35,780 nucleotides of DNA from a virus. Below, one piece after another: positions 29,651 through 35,780 of the stretch. Made by a program: the position numbers and the translations under genes. The notes under the pieces were generated by a model. It was not told the origin of the DNA. It did not search any database and saw only the letters and a list, made by a program, of their open reading frames with translations. Numbering within the stretch: position 1 is the first letter of the stretch; each line of letters begins with the position of its first letter. Where the stretch lies: the IMG/VR virus record IMGVR_UViG_3300037316_000030, positions 1 through 35,780 of that record. The stretch is one strand, 5' to 3'.

Positions 29651-31855
29651 CTACCAAACAATGATGAAGGCCGCACCAACACCACCCGTGCCACCTGCGC
29701 CAGAAGACGTTGCACCATCCGTTATCGTGGCACCACCTCCACCCGCCCCACCGCCTGGTGCACCGCCGTTCCCACCATGGCCGCCGCCGGTCCCAGGTGT
29801 AGAACCACCGCCAGCTCCGCCGCCGCCACCTGCCCCGCCAGTCATACTGCTTGTTTTGGTAGTAGTGCCAGACGATCCGCCAGCCGTGCCTGAGTTACCT
29901 TGTGTAACCCCAGCAGCACCGCCGGCGATGTTGGGGCTGTTCGTAGCGTTGTTACCGCCGCCACCGCCGCCACCGCCTGGTGCACCGCCACCAAATCCTG
30001 AAGTAGTCACTGCATCGCCGCCACCGCCGCCGCCTGGTGATGCATCAAGCAAGACGTTCCCGCCCTGCGTACCGGTGGTAGCGCCCACGGCGCTAGTACC
30101 GCCCGTACCACCTATTCCTGCCCCTTGAATAGCCAGCCCGGTAGCGGTACCTCTGAATGCCCCATCGTCAATCGAGTAATAGCTCACACCTCCAGCGGCT
30201 GCAGCGCCAGCCGATATGATCGCACCACCGTTACCGCCAACCCCACCATTAGCCTCTAAAAGAACCGAAGCCCCTGTTGTTTCAAAAAGGGTTTGCCCAC
30301 CGTTACCGCCGCTGCCGCCTGCGTGAGACGATGTTTCAGCACTGCCAGGAATACCGCCCGCACCTACGACAACTTGAAGAGTGAGGCCGGCGAGATCGTC
30401 AGAGCGGAACGTCATACTAGAGTACTGCCCACCTGCGCCGCCGCCACCGCCGCCGGGAGTAGAGGCGCCGTTAGCACCGCCGCCACCACCACCGCCTCCG
30501 CCTATGAGTACAACACGTACCCAGTGTCCGGCCGCCGGCACAGTGAACGATGTAGTACTTGCAGTTGTGTAGGCGGTTATCGTGACTGCGCCCGCACCGC
30601 CAGTACCACCACTACCGCCAGTACCACCGCTGCCACCGGTGCCACCTGTTCCTCCAGTGACCCCTGGCCCGCCGGTCCCGCCCGAGCCGCCTGTTCCACC
30701 CGTACCGCCGCTGCCACCTGTGCCTCCACTGCCACCTGTTCCACCCACTCCGCCAACGCCGCCCGTTCCACCGCTTCCACCCGTACCACCGCTTCCGCCA
30801 GTCCCGCCAGTACCGCCGCTTCCGCCCGTGCCACCGCTTCCACCTGTTCCACCTGTGCCTCCAGTTCCAAGCTCGAACTTTCCGTCCGCAGCAACGTAAA
30901 CGTACACCTCGCCATCGGTTGGTGCGCCAGTCTTGAGTGGCACGCCGAGGAAGTTGTCGACACTCGTGTCGATGCTGTCACCAGGGACACAGACATTACC
31001 GTTGACCGGAACTTGTGGGCCGGGTAGCCCCGAGCTGAGCGACTTCCAATCTGAGAAGAACGCACTGTGTACACCGAGCTGCACCTTGGGAACACCAGCG
31101 GGGGGTGTGTTGCGGTCGTCGTAACAGTTGAATCCGTTGCAGTGTGTGAAGATCCCATCCGACACTGGGTGTGTACTTGGAGTGATCGTTGTTGGGAACG
31201 GAGTCCCTGTTCGTCCGTCGGCAGCTTGAGTTTCAGAGATGCGGTACCCGGTGTGAGTACCTAACCCACCGTCGTACACGTAATCCCAGCCGTCGAGGTA
31301 GCAACCAAAAATGTAAGTGTCACCTCCCTCGTTCACCAAGGAGAAGGTCTTGGAGTGGTCGACTACGGCTGCTTGTAGAAGCCAAATGTGCTCAAGTGTC
31401 AGCTCGCCAGTGTTCTGGAAGAAGAAGTAGCGGGTCTCGGAAAGCCCAACGTCGAAGTAGGATCCATACCCAGACTCGCATTGGAAAGCTGTAACTTCGG
31501 GACCGTCTCGGAACTGACACCCACGAAGCGTGGTGGCTGTGCCGTTGACAATGTAGCCGGCCAGGTAGACGTACCCGCTTGAGAACTGGATAACTGCGTT
31601 GTGGTGTGTAGTGATGATCGAGTTGATCAGCACGTCATCAGCGATACCGCTGAGAATGTAGTCGGCGGTCGCTGTCTCCCACGCCTGAGCGTCGGAGCAG
31701 GCCACGTAGACGATTGCCTTCGGAGGCGGCGGGGGAGGCGGGGGCGGAATCGCCTCCTGCACCGCTTGGAAGTTGCGCAGGATTTTGTTGTCGGCGGACG
31801 GAACGCCCGTTCCTACCGAGGGGTAGGGGATCGGCTTGGGCGGGGTGGCAGCCAT
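29651..31855 (-). CDS. Glycine-rich tail fibre / receptor-binding protein
   Basis: The 734-residue protein has four parts. The N-terminal anchor (about residues 1-40) ends in nine consecutive prolines. Residues about 45-330 are beta-rich, perhaps a beta-helix (SSGYVYLAGYIVNGTATTL and similar). About residues 330-425 are GGT/GGS repeats like collagen-type linkers. The C-terminal 300 residues are the glycine-rich domain seen at the tip of actinophage fibres (FTVPAAGHWVRVVLIGG, then long poly-Gly and a final GAAFIIVW). It probably recognises the host. ATG 31855-31853 has GGGAG upstream. It follows two beta-rich virion proteins and precedes the glycosyltransferase. Assignment as fibre rests on the C-terminal domain. 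Confidence 0.78.
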   Translation of the reverse strand: MAATPPKPIPYPSVGTGVPSADNKILRNFQAVQEAIPPPPPPPPPKAIVYVACSDAQAWETATADYILSGIADDVLINSIITTHHNAVIQFSSGYVYLAGYIVNGTATTLRGCQFRDGPEVTAFQCESGYGSYFDVGLSETRYFFFQNTGELTLEHIWLLQAAVVDHSKTFSLVNEGGDTYIFGCYLDGWDYVYDGGLGTHTGYRISETQAADGRTGTPFPTTITPSTHPVSDGIFTHCNGFNCYDDRNTPPAGVPKVQLGVHSAFFSDWKSLSSGLPGPQVPVNGNVCVPGDSIDTSVDNFLGVPLKTGAPTDGEVYVYVAADGKFELGTGGTGGTGGSGGTGGSGGTGGTGGSGGTGGSGGTGGVGGVGGTGGSGGTGGSGGTGGTGGSGGTGGPGVTGGTGGTGGSGGTGGSGGTGGAGAVTITAYTTASTTSFTVPAAGHWVRVVLIGGGGGGGGGANGASTPGGGGGGAGGQYSSMTFRSDDLAGLTLQVVVGAGGIPGSAETSSHAGGSGGNGGQTLFETTGASVLLEANGGVGGNGGAIISAGAAAAGGVSYYSIDDGAFRGTATGLAIQGAGIGGTGGTSAVGATTGTQGGNVLLDASPGGGGGGDAVTTSGFGGGAPGGGGGGGGNNATNSPNIAGGAAGVTQGNSGTAGGSSGTTTKTSSMTGGAGGGGGAGGGSTPGTGGGHGGNGGAPGGGAGGGGATITDGATSSGAGGTGGVGAAFIIVW
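30585..30875. repeat. GGT/GGS-coding triplet-type repeat in fibre gene
   Basis: About 290 bases of near-periodic 9-base units (plus-strand consensus like CCACCGCTACCGC) encode Gly-Gly-Thr, Gly-Gly-Ser and a few Gly-Gly-Val units. The third positions vary, so the repeat is conserved at the protein level and drifts in DNA. Such tracts can change length by slippage or recombination, which would alter fibre length. Confidence 0.8.
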
Positions 31856-31867
31856 CACTGCTCCCGT

Positions 31868-32350
31868 CTACGGGGCGATAACTGCGTAACAGGTGAACGA
31901 CACCGAGTCAGTGTCGGCATTCGTGTTATCGGCCGTCACCCGGAAGATGTCGGGCACGATGTCGTTAGCGCTGAGGTTGGTGACCGCAGTCAACCGATCA
32001 CTGATCTGCAGCACGACCACCTGAGTACTCGTGAGCGCAGCGGACGTGAGGATCGTCCACACGACCGGCGTACCACCAAGGGCTTCGCCGCCGTTCGGGT
32101 ACACAACACCCTCGATCTTGAACGTGACGCTCGGACTCCCACTGTTCTTGTGGAAGTCGATGACGAGAAGCAGGTCGTCGGCACCCGACTGTTGCAGCGA
32201 GATGTCGTCGGAGACCCAGTTGTAGCTGCCGCTCGTGTAGACCGAGCCGGCGGTCACACTGCCTACCAGACCAGAGCGGGGAAGCGGCTCAGTGCCGAAC
32301 CCGATGCCCTTGTCGTGTCCGACGACAGTGCCTGATGCGAAGTTCGTCAT
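31868..32350 (-). CDS. Beta-sandwich virion protein, 160 residues
   Basis: The 160-residue protein is beta-rich throughout. Segments such as DDLLLVIDFHKNSGSPSVTFKI and DIVPDIFRVTADNTNADTDS resemble a widespread phage virion beta-sandwich, in which a V-x-I-x-x strand is followed by a Gly-Ser-Pro turn and a late PDxFRV strand. It is probably a capsid decoration or tail protein. It starts at ATG 32350-32348 six bases after the previous stop; the ribosome binding site is poor (GGGTG). It lies immediately upstream of the fibre gene. Confidence 0.62.
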   Translation of the reverse strand: MTNFASGTVVGHDKGIGFGTEPLPRSGLVGSVTAGSVYTSGSYNWVSDDISLQQSGADDLLLVIDFHKNSGSPSVTFKIEGVVYPNGGEALGGTPVVWTILTSAALTSTQVVVLQISDRLTAVTNLSANDIVPDIFRVTADNTNADTDSVSFTCYAVIAP

Positions 32351-32356
32351 GGTGGG

Positions 32357-32692
32357 TTACGCACCCGTGCCGAGCACAATCAGCGCCACCGTGGTGGCGG
32401 ACTCGTCGACGGTACCAATGGCCGAGGTCCCGTTGTAGAGCGTGAGCGTGAACGTCCCGCCGCCTGCGGCAAGTGTGGGGACCACATTGTGGCCGACGTT
32501 GGAGCTGCCATCCTTGACGATGACACCGGTGATGTTGTTCAGGCCGAACTCGTCAGCGGTGAAGAGCGGGAGCTTGGCGGCGGCATAGTCGGATCCGAGG
32601 GTCACGACCGCACGCACGGTCTCCTGCTTGCCGACACGTCCGATCTGCTTCTGGAAAGAATCGATTGCGACTGCGCTTGCTGAGTTGGCCAT
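32357..32692 (-). CDS. Beta-rich hypothetical virion-type protein, 111 residues
   Basis: The 111-residue protein begins with a short helix-forming section (AIDSFQKQIGRVGKQETV) and is then beta-rich (GVIVKDGSSNVGHNVVP, then FTLTLYNGTSAIG). No enzyme motif or membrane span. Sequence style and its place directly before another beta-rich protein and the fibre suggest a virion or fibre-associated role. The start is ATG 32692-32690 with a weak Shine-Dalgarno. I do not recognise a named family. Confidence 0.58.
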   Translation of the reverse strand: MANSASAVAIDSFQKQIGRVGKQETVRAVVTLGSDYAAAKLPLFTADEFGLNNITGVIVKDGSSNVGHNVVPTLAAGGGTFTLTLYNGTSAIGTVDESATTVALIVLGTGA

Positions 32693-32710
32693 GGGGAGAT
32701 CGTACCCGAC

Positions 32711-33091
32711 CTAGCGAGCGACCCGAATGATCGCTGCGGCCAGGGTCTCCACCGTGTGCTCACACACAGCATTCACGTAGTGGGGGTGGTCTCCCTCGTC
32801 GGTGCGGAGCTGTGATTCGATGGCTCCGAGCATGACGTGTACCAGCTCGTGGACGAGGGTGCCGTCGATGTACTTCTGGCTGACGCCTGCCGCATTGTGC
32901 AGGCTCCAGCGTATCTTCGCCTGGTGGTACTCCCAGGCTACGTCCGTCTCAGCGAGAACATCCTTGTCGCTGGTGGCTGTGGCGCCCTCGATGAAGAGGT
33001 GCTTGATCGTAACGTTGGGCGGGACGAGGTGTCGCCAGACCCGGATTGCGTCCTTGATGCGCCGTTTCGCTGCCCGATGTTCGGGTGACAT
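32711..33091 (-). CDS. HExxH metallopeptidase-like protein, 126 residues
   Basis: The 126-residue protein has the zinc-peptidase signature HELVH at residues 81-85 (TLVHELVHVMLG), where H81 and H85 would bind zinc and E82 would activate water. A later acidic helix (C110-E111-H-T-V-E115) offers a third ligand, with E111 or E115 as candidates. The N-terminus is basic and helical. The short length and layout resemble SprT-like or other small phage metallopeptidases. Substrate unknown: a host protein, a virion precursor or peptidoglycan crosslinks are possibilities. It is 6 bases after the Ala/Pro-rich gene and 18 bases before a beta-rich virion gene. No signal peptide is seen. The active-site motif could be vestigial. 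Confidence 0.7.
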   Translation of the reverse strand: MSPEHRAAKRRIKDAIRVWRHLVPPNVTIKHLFIEGATATSDKDVLAETDVAWEYHQAKIRWSLHNAAGVSQKYIDGTLVHELVHVMLGAIESQLRTDEGDHPHYVNAVCEHTVETLAAAIIRVAR

Positions 33092-33097
33092 CTGGCG

Positions 33098-33631
33098 CTA
33101 CTCTTTGCCAGCGGCGAAGGCTGCCTCAGCCTCGGCTTCGGCCTGCTCAGCGGCTACTGCGACCTCGTGCAACTTCGCCACGTCGGATGCAGTGACGGTC
33201 TCGGGCTCTGCAACTCCGGCAACTGCCTCGGGGGTCGCTTCTGGCTCTGTCGTCGCATCGGCAGGTGCCGGATTGGGCGTGGCAGGTGCCGGATCGGGCG
33301 TGGCAGGCTCTTCGACCGTTGGGGCTGAAGTTGCCGAAGTTGCAGGCTCGGGATTCGCAGGTTCGGGCACGTTGACGATGTCGGTAGATGCGGGCCCGAT
33401 CGGTGTGGCGGCCTGCTCAGCGGCTACTGCGGCCTGGGCTGCAGCGAGCGTCTTGAGGTTGTCGATAAAGCTGGGCTCGATGCTCTCGGCCCGGCTGAAG
33501 AGCACGGCTGTGTTGCCGCCTGCGCTCTTGCGCTGCAGGGATGCGGCAGCATCAGCGGCGACCCCGGCGATGACGTTGCCGTCTGCGGTGGTGTCGGAGA
33601 CGAGGATGATGACGTTCAGGGAACCGGACAT
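33098..33631 (-). CDS. Ala/Pro/Glu-rich repeat protein, 177 residues
   Basis: The 177-residue protein starts with a short hydrophobic beta stretch (SLNVIILVSDTTADGNVIAG) and a Ser/Ala segment. From about residue 65 it becomes Ala/Pro/Glu/Thr-rich low-complexity sequence, ending in AEQAEAEAEAAFAAGKE. It contains duplicated segments (AVAAEQA twice and PAPATPN/PAPATPD in tandem), described separately. It is likely largely disordered. The start ATG 33631-33629 has AAGGTGG about 9 bases upstream. It lies just after the primase-helicase gene; function unknown. Confidence 0.62.
   Translation of the reverse strand: MSGSLNVIILVSDTTADGNVIAGVAADAAASLQRKSAGGNTAVLFSRAESIEPSFIDNLKTLAAAQAAVAAEQAATPIGPASTDIVNVPEPANPEPATSATSAPTVEEPATPDPAPATPNPAPADATTEPEATPEAVAGVAEPETVTASDVAKLHEVAVAAEQAEAEAEAAFAAGKE
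33141..33431. repeat. Direct repeats inside the Ala/Pro-rich gene
   Basis: Two identical 21-base copies lie at 33141-33161 and 33411-33431, exactly 270 bases apart and thus in frame, each encoding part of AVAAEQA. A second, tandem pair of 21-base units with one mismatch lies at 33260-33280 and 33281-33301 (PAPATPN/PAPATPD). These look like recent internal duplications in a disordered coding region. Confidence 0.75.
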
Positions 33632-33648
33632 GGGACCACCTTAGCAGG

Positions 33649-35430
33649 TTAGTAGCTTCCGGCCTTGCGCTTCCGCACGGCCTCGACTACAGCGTTCATG
33701 GAGAAGCCCTCACCCAGCTCGGACAGTGCCTCGTACATCTTGCGGGTACTCAGCTCCTTGGACAGGCCGTGCTCGAGGATAGCGTGCAGGCACCGTGCGG
33801 CCGGGGCGGCCTCAGGGTCCTTGAGCTTCTTGGGCTTGTCGGTGTCGAGCACGATCTCGTTCGAGATTGCGGTGATGCACAGACTGCTCGTGTCGTTACC
33901 GGTGTCGACCCGCCCGAACTCAATCGTCAGCTCGTCGAAGTCCTCAGCGTCCTTGAGCTTCTCGGGCTTGAGGATGGAGATGAGCTTCGTACCCTTCTCT
34001 TTCTCAAGCGCAACAACCACGTCGGCATCGTCATGAATCGCAGACGTACCTCGTGGTCCATGAACCTTTTGGTCCTTCGGGTCGTGGTGTAGGAAGAACA
34101 GGTGCGCTTTCCCGGCGATCTTCTGGGCGTTCTCAAACACGAGACCCATGTCGCCGGAAGAGTTCTCTTCGGCGCCGGCCGCATTACGGTGCAGTGTGTC
34201 GACGACGATGTACTTGAACTCCATGACCTTCATGAACGTGCGCCACTGTTCGAGCATCTCAGCCTTGGCGGAGAACAATCGGAGAGGCATAGCCATCCAG
34301 AGGAAGTCTTTGATCTCGGCGAGATCAATCTCCGGGTGCAGGGTGTTCCATGCACGTACACGTTGCTTGAGTCCCATCAACCCCTCGGCAGCAATGTAAA
34401 GCACGGAACCGGGCACAACGTGACGTCCCTGCCAGTCATTGCTGGTGGCGGCACAGAGCATCCAGTCGAGCATGAGGAATGACTTGCGGGTACCTCCCTT
34501 ACCGTGTAGTACGGTAAGCGGCGCTTCTGGGATGAGATCCTCGATGAACCACGTCGGGTCGGGCAGGTCGAGCAGGCGTGCCATGTTCATGGTCCGCTGC
34601 TTCTTGACCACCTGCATCAGCTCTTGTTCCAGTACCGTTTCGTCGTCGGGCTGGACATGCCCGTTCTCGTCGATGTGGTAGCCCTCAAGGAGGATGTCTT
34701 GGTCGGGATCAAACGGCGTTTCGTCATCGACGTCGTCAGTACCCTCTTCCAGGATCTCAATGTCGCCGTCCGGACTGGGTGTGTACTGAGCGGCTGAGTG
34801 TGCGACAGACCCAATATCCTTTAACGACATAGGATCGGAAGACATGATGATTGGACTGATAGCTGCAAGGCATGCCTCGATCGCATCTTCAGCCATGTCC
34901 TGTTTACGAAACGACCCGGCAAACGAGATCATTAAATCATTGCCTCTACCGTGCGGTACCTCTGTCCAGCCCCCGACTGCTTCCTGCCTGACCTTACCGA
35001 GGGTCGTGTCTATCGGTGTACCAATCAGCCAGTGGTAGTCAAAGGGGAGAATCGGGAGGTCGAGTAGTTCCTCCTTCCCAGGACTGGGTGGTACGACGAC
35101 AAGACTTCCTCGCCCAGCTTTGATGTCGATCCCGCCTGTTGGGTGAAGTTTGCCGATACTGGAGCTGGTCGGGCTTCCGGGCGTGTACGAGTAGTAGAAG
35201 TGGAACCCGTTGGTGGTCTTGACTGTGTAGGTGTGTTCGAACGGCTTCTGTATCCGCTCGAGCCACCACCCTTCGACACCCGGCTTGTCGCAGTCGATGA
35301 CGACCAGGTTGTCGCAGCGGAGCCCGAGCCACTTGCGTCCTTCGGGGTTGATGCCCTTGTATTCGGGGCTGGACCAACCCTTGACGTGACAGGCCTTAGT
35401 CTTGGCCGAGATGGGCAGCCAGACGTTCAC
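33649..35430 (-). CDS. Prim-Pol primase fused to RepA/DnaB-like helicase ATPase
   Basis: The 593-residue protein joins two replication activities. Residues about 1-150 match the archaeo-eukaryotic Prim-Pol type: D46-x-D48 (VVIDCDKPG), NGFHFYY near 74-80, and the GIDIKAGRGSLVVVPPS motif near 100-116. A flexible acidic linker (about residues 220-270) leads to a RecA-fold ATPase with Walker A GKGGTRKS (310-317) and Walker B D411 (YIVVDTLH). HHDPKDQK and GTSAIHDDAD follow, as in RepA-like hexameric helicases. It should unwind and prime the phage genome for PolA. The C-terminal ~60 residues are helical and basic. GTG 35430-35428 overlaps the upstream stop as GTGA. It sits 26 kb from the other replication genes. 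Confidence 0.87.
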   Translation of the reverse strand: MNVWLPISAKTKACHVKGWSSPEYKGINPEGRKWLGLRCDNLVVIDCDKPGVEGWWLERIQKPFEHTYTVKTTNGFHFYYSYTPGSPTSSSIGKLHPTGGIDIKAGRGSLVVVPPSPGKEELLDLPILPFDYHWLIGTPIDTTLGKVRQEAVGGWTEVPHGRGNDLMISFAGSFRKQDMAEDAIEACLAAISPIIMSSDPMSLKDIGSVAHSAAQYTPSPDGDIEILEEGTDDVDDETPFDPDQDILLEGYHIDENGHVQPDDETVLEQELMQVVKKQRTMNMARLLDLPDPTWFIEDLIPEAPLTVLHGKGGTRKSFLMLDWMLCAATSNDWQGRHVVPGSVLYIAAEGLMGLKQRVRAWNTLHPEIDLAEIKDFLWMAMPLRLFSAKAEMLEQWRTFMKVMEFKYIVVDTLHRNAAGAEENSSGDMGLVFENAQKIAGKAHLFFLHHDPKDQKVHGPRGTSAIHDDADVVVALEKEKGTKLISILKPEKLKDAEDFDELTIEFGRVDTGNDTSSLCITAISNEIVLDTDKPKKLKDPEAAPAARCLHAILEHGLSKELSTRKMYEALSELGEGFSMNAVVEAVRKRKAGSY

Positions 35431-35753
35431 TTCGCACCACCATGGAAGATGCAGCGCCCAGTCGCCCGCACTGCGTTAGCCGTGCACGGTGTACCGTTCT
35501 TGCGCTTGGCCTTGCAGATCAGCGTTGTCGGCTTGATGACCCTCGGCTTGATGACCTTCGTCGGCACAACCCCATCAGGGTGCCAGCGGCAGACACCGTC
35601 GATCATGTAGCCCTTGCACTGAAGGTCACCCTTCTTCCTCGGGCACTGGCAGCGTGGGAGTGTGCCAAGGGCGCCACAGCCAGTGCAGGTGCGGGTTACG
35701 GTGTCATCGGTGTACTCGTAGGTGACGTGCCAGTGCATGCAGGTGTCGGTCAT
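35427..35753 (-). CDS. Cys/His-rich zinc-binding protein, 108 residues
   Basis: The 108-residue protein has three cysteine clusters: CTGCG near residue 23, CQCPRKKGDLQCKG and a CRWH motif near 35-58, and a C-terminal CKAKRKNGTPC with GRCIFHGG. That last unit (C-x8-C-x9-C-x2-H-G-G) is a recurrent small zinc module in phages. It is basic overall, so nucleic-acid binding is plausible. ATG 35753-35751 has a perfect AAGGAG at a normal distance (35754-35770 region). It is the first gene of the window and overlaps the primase-helicase start by four bases. Confidence 0.72.
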   Translation of the reverse strand: MTDTCMHWHVTYEYTDDTVTRTCTGCGALGTLPRCQCPRKKGDLQCKGYMIDGVCRWHPDGVVPTKVIKPRVIKPTTLICKAKRKNGTPCTANAVRATGRCIFHGGAK

Positions 35754-35780
35754 GGTCTGCTCCTTTGTCGGGTCCGACCC

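Noticed and set aside
30293-31027. Plus-strand frame of Thr/Ala/Cys-rich sequence over the fibre repeats
   Set aside because: It is the mirror of the GGT/GGS repeat and has no independent coding signal.

Overview
The window reads as most of a tailed-phage genome, probably a short-tailed (podovirus-like) phage of an actinobacterium. Every gene I can support lies on the minus strand, so transcription runs from high to low coordinates. Genes are tightly packed and many junctions overlap by one to four bases (ATGA, GTGA, TAATG). The actinobacterial host is inferred from a WhiB-like iron-sulfur regulator (4988-5710; WhiB proteins are confined to Actinobacteria and their phages), holin-like and glycine-rich fibre proteins of actinophage type, and the GC-rich sequence. 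Short-tailed morphology is inferred from a large portal, a gp4-like adaptor, a beta-propeller nozzle protein and three ejection-type proteins, with no tape measure, tail tube, sheath or tail-assembly frameshift.

Layout in transcription order. (1) 35753-33649: a zinc-binding protein and a Prim-Pol/RepA-like primase-helicase. (2) 33631-31868: an Ala/Pro/Glu-rich protein, an HExxH metallopeptidase-like protein and two beta-rich putative virion proteins. (3) 31855-27604: a glycine-repeat tail fibre, a GT4 glycosyltransferase and a GH25 endolysin. (4) 27597-20973: large terminase, a zinc-ribbon protein, a one-pass membrane protein, portal, scaffold and HK97-fold-like capsid. (5) 20944-9786: small beta-rich virion proteins, nozzle, adaptor and the ejection proteins, ending in a 1672-residue multidomain protein. 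(6) 9761-8728: two membrane proteins (holin candidates) and a CAU-anticodon tRNA. (7) 8700-1: SNF2-like helicase, Cas4-like Fe-S nuclease, zinc-ribbon protein, WhiB fusion, Sak4-like ATPase, DUF669 protein, family-A DNA polymerase, endonuclease VII, several small proteins and a DUF4406 gene cut by the window edge.

How it fits together: Prim-Pol helicase plus PolA form a replisome core. The SNF2 helicase, Cas4-like nuclease, Sak4-like ATPase, DUF669 protein and endonuclease VII look like a recombination and DNA-processing set. I see no phage RNA polymerase, integrase or repressor, so the phage probably uses host RNA polymerase and is probably lytic; the WhiB fusion is the best candidate regulator.

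Most unusual points: the WhiB + zinc ribbon + winged-helix fusion; a 71-bp structured element (3435-3505) between the DUF669 and polymerase genes; a polymerase with a tyrosine selector and a four-cysteine insertion; the 1672-residue protein with ADP-ribosyltransferase-like and polyvalent-protein-like segments; a glycosyltransferase beside a Ser/Thr-bearing glycine-repeat fibre; and hairpin pairs bracketing the capsid region. Domain calls come from motif recognition, without database searches.
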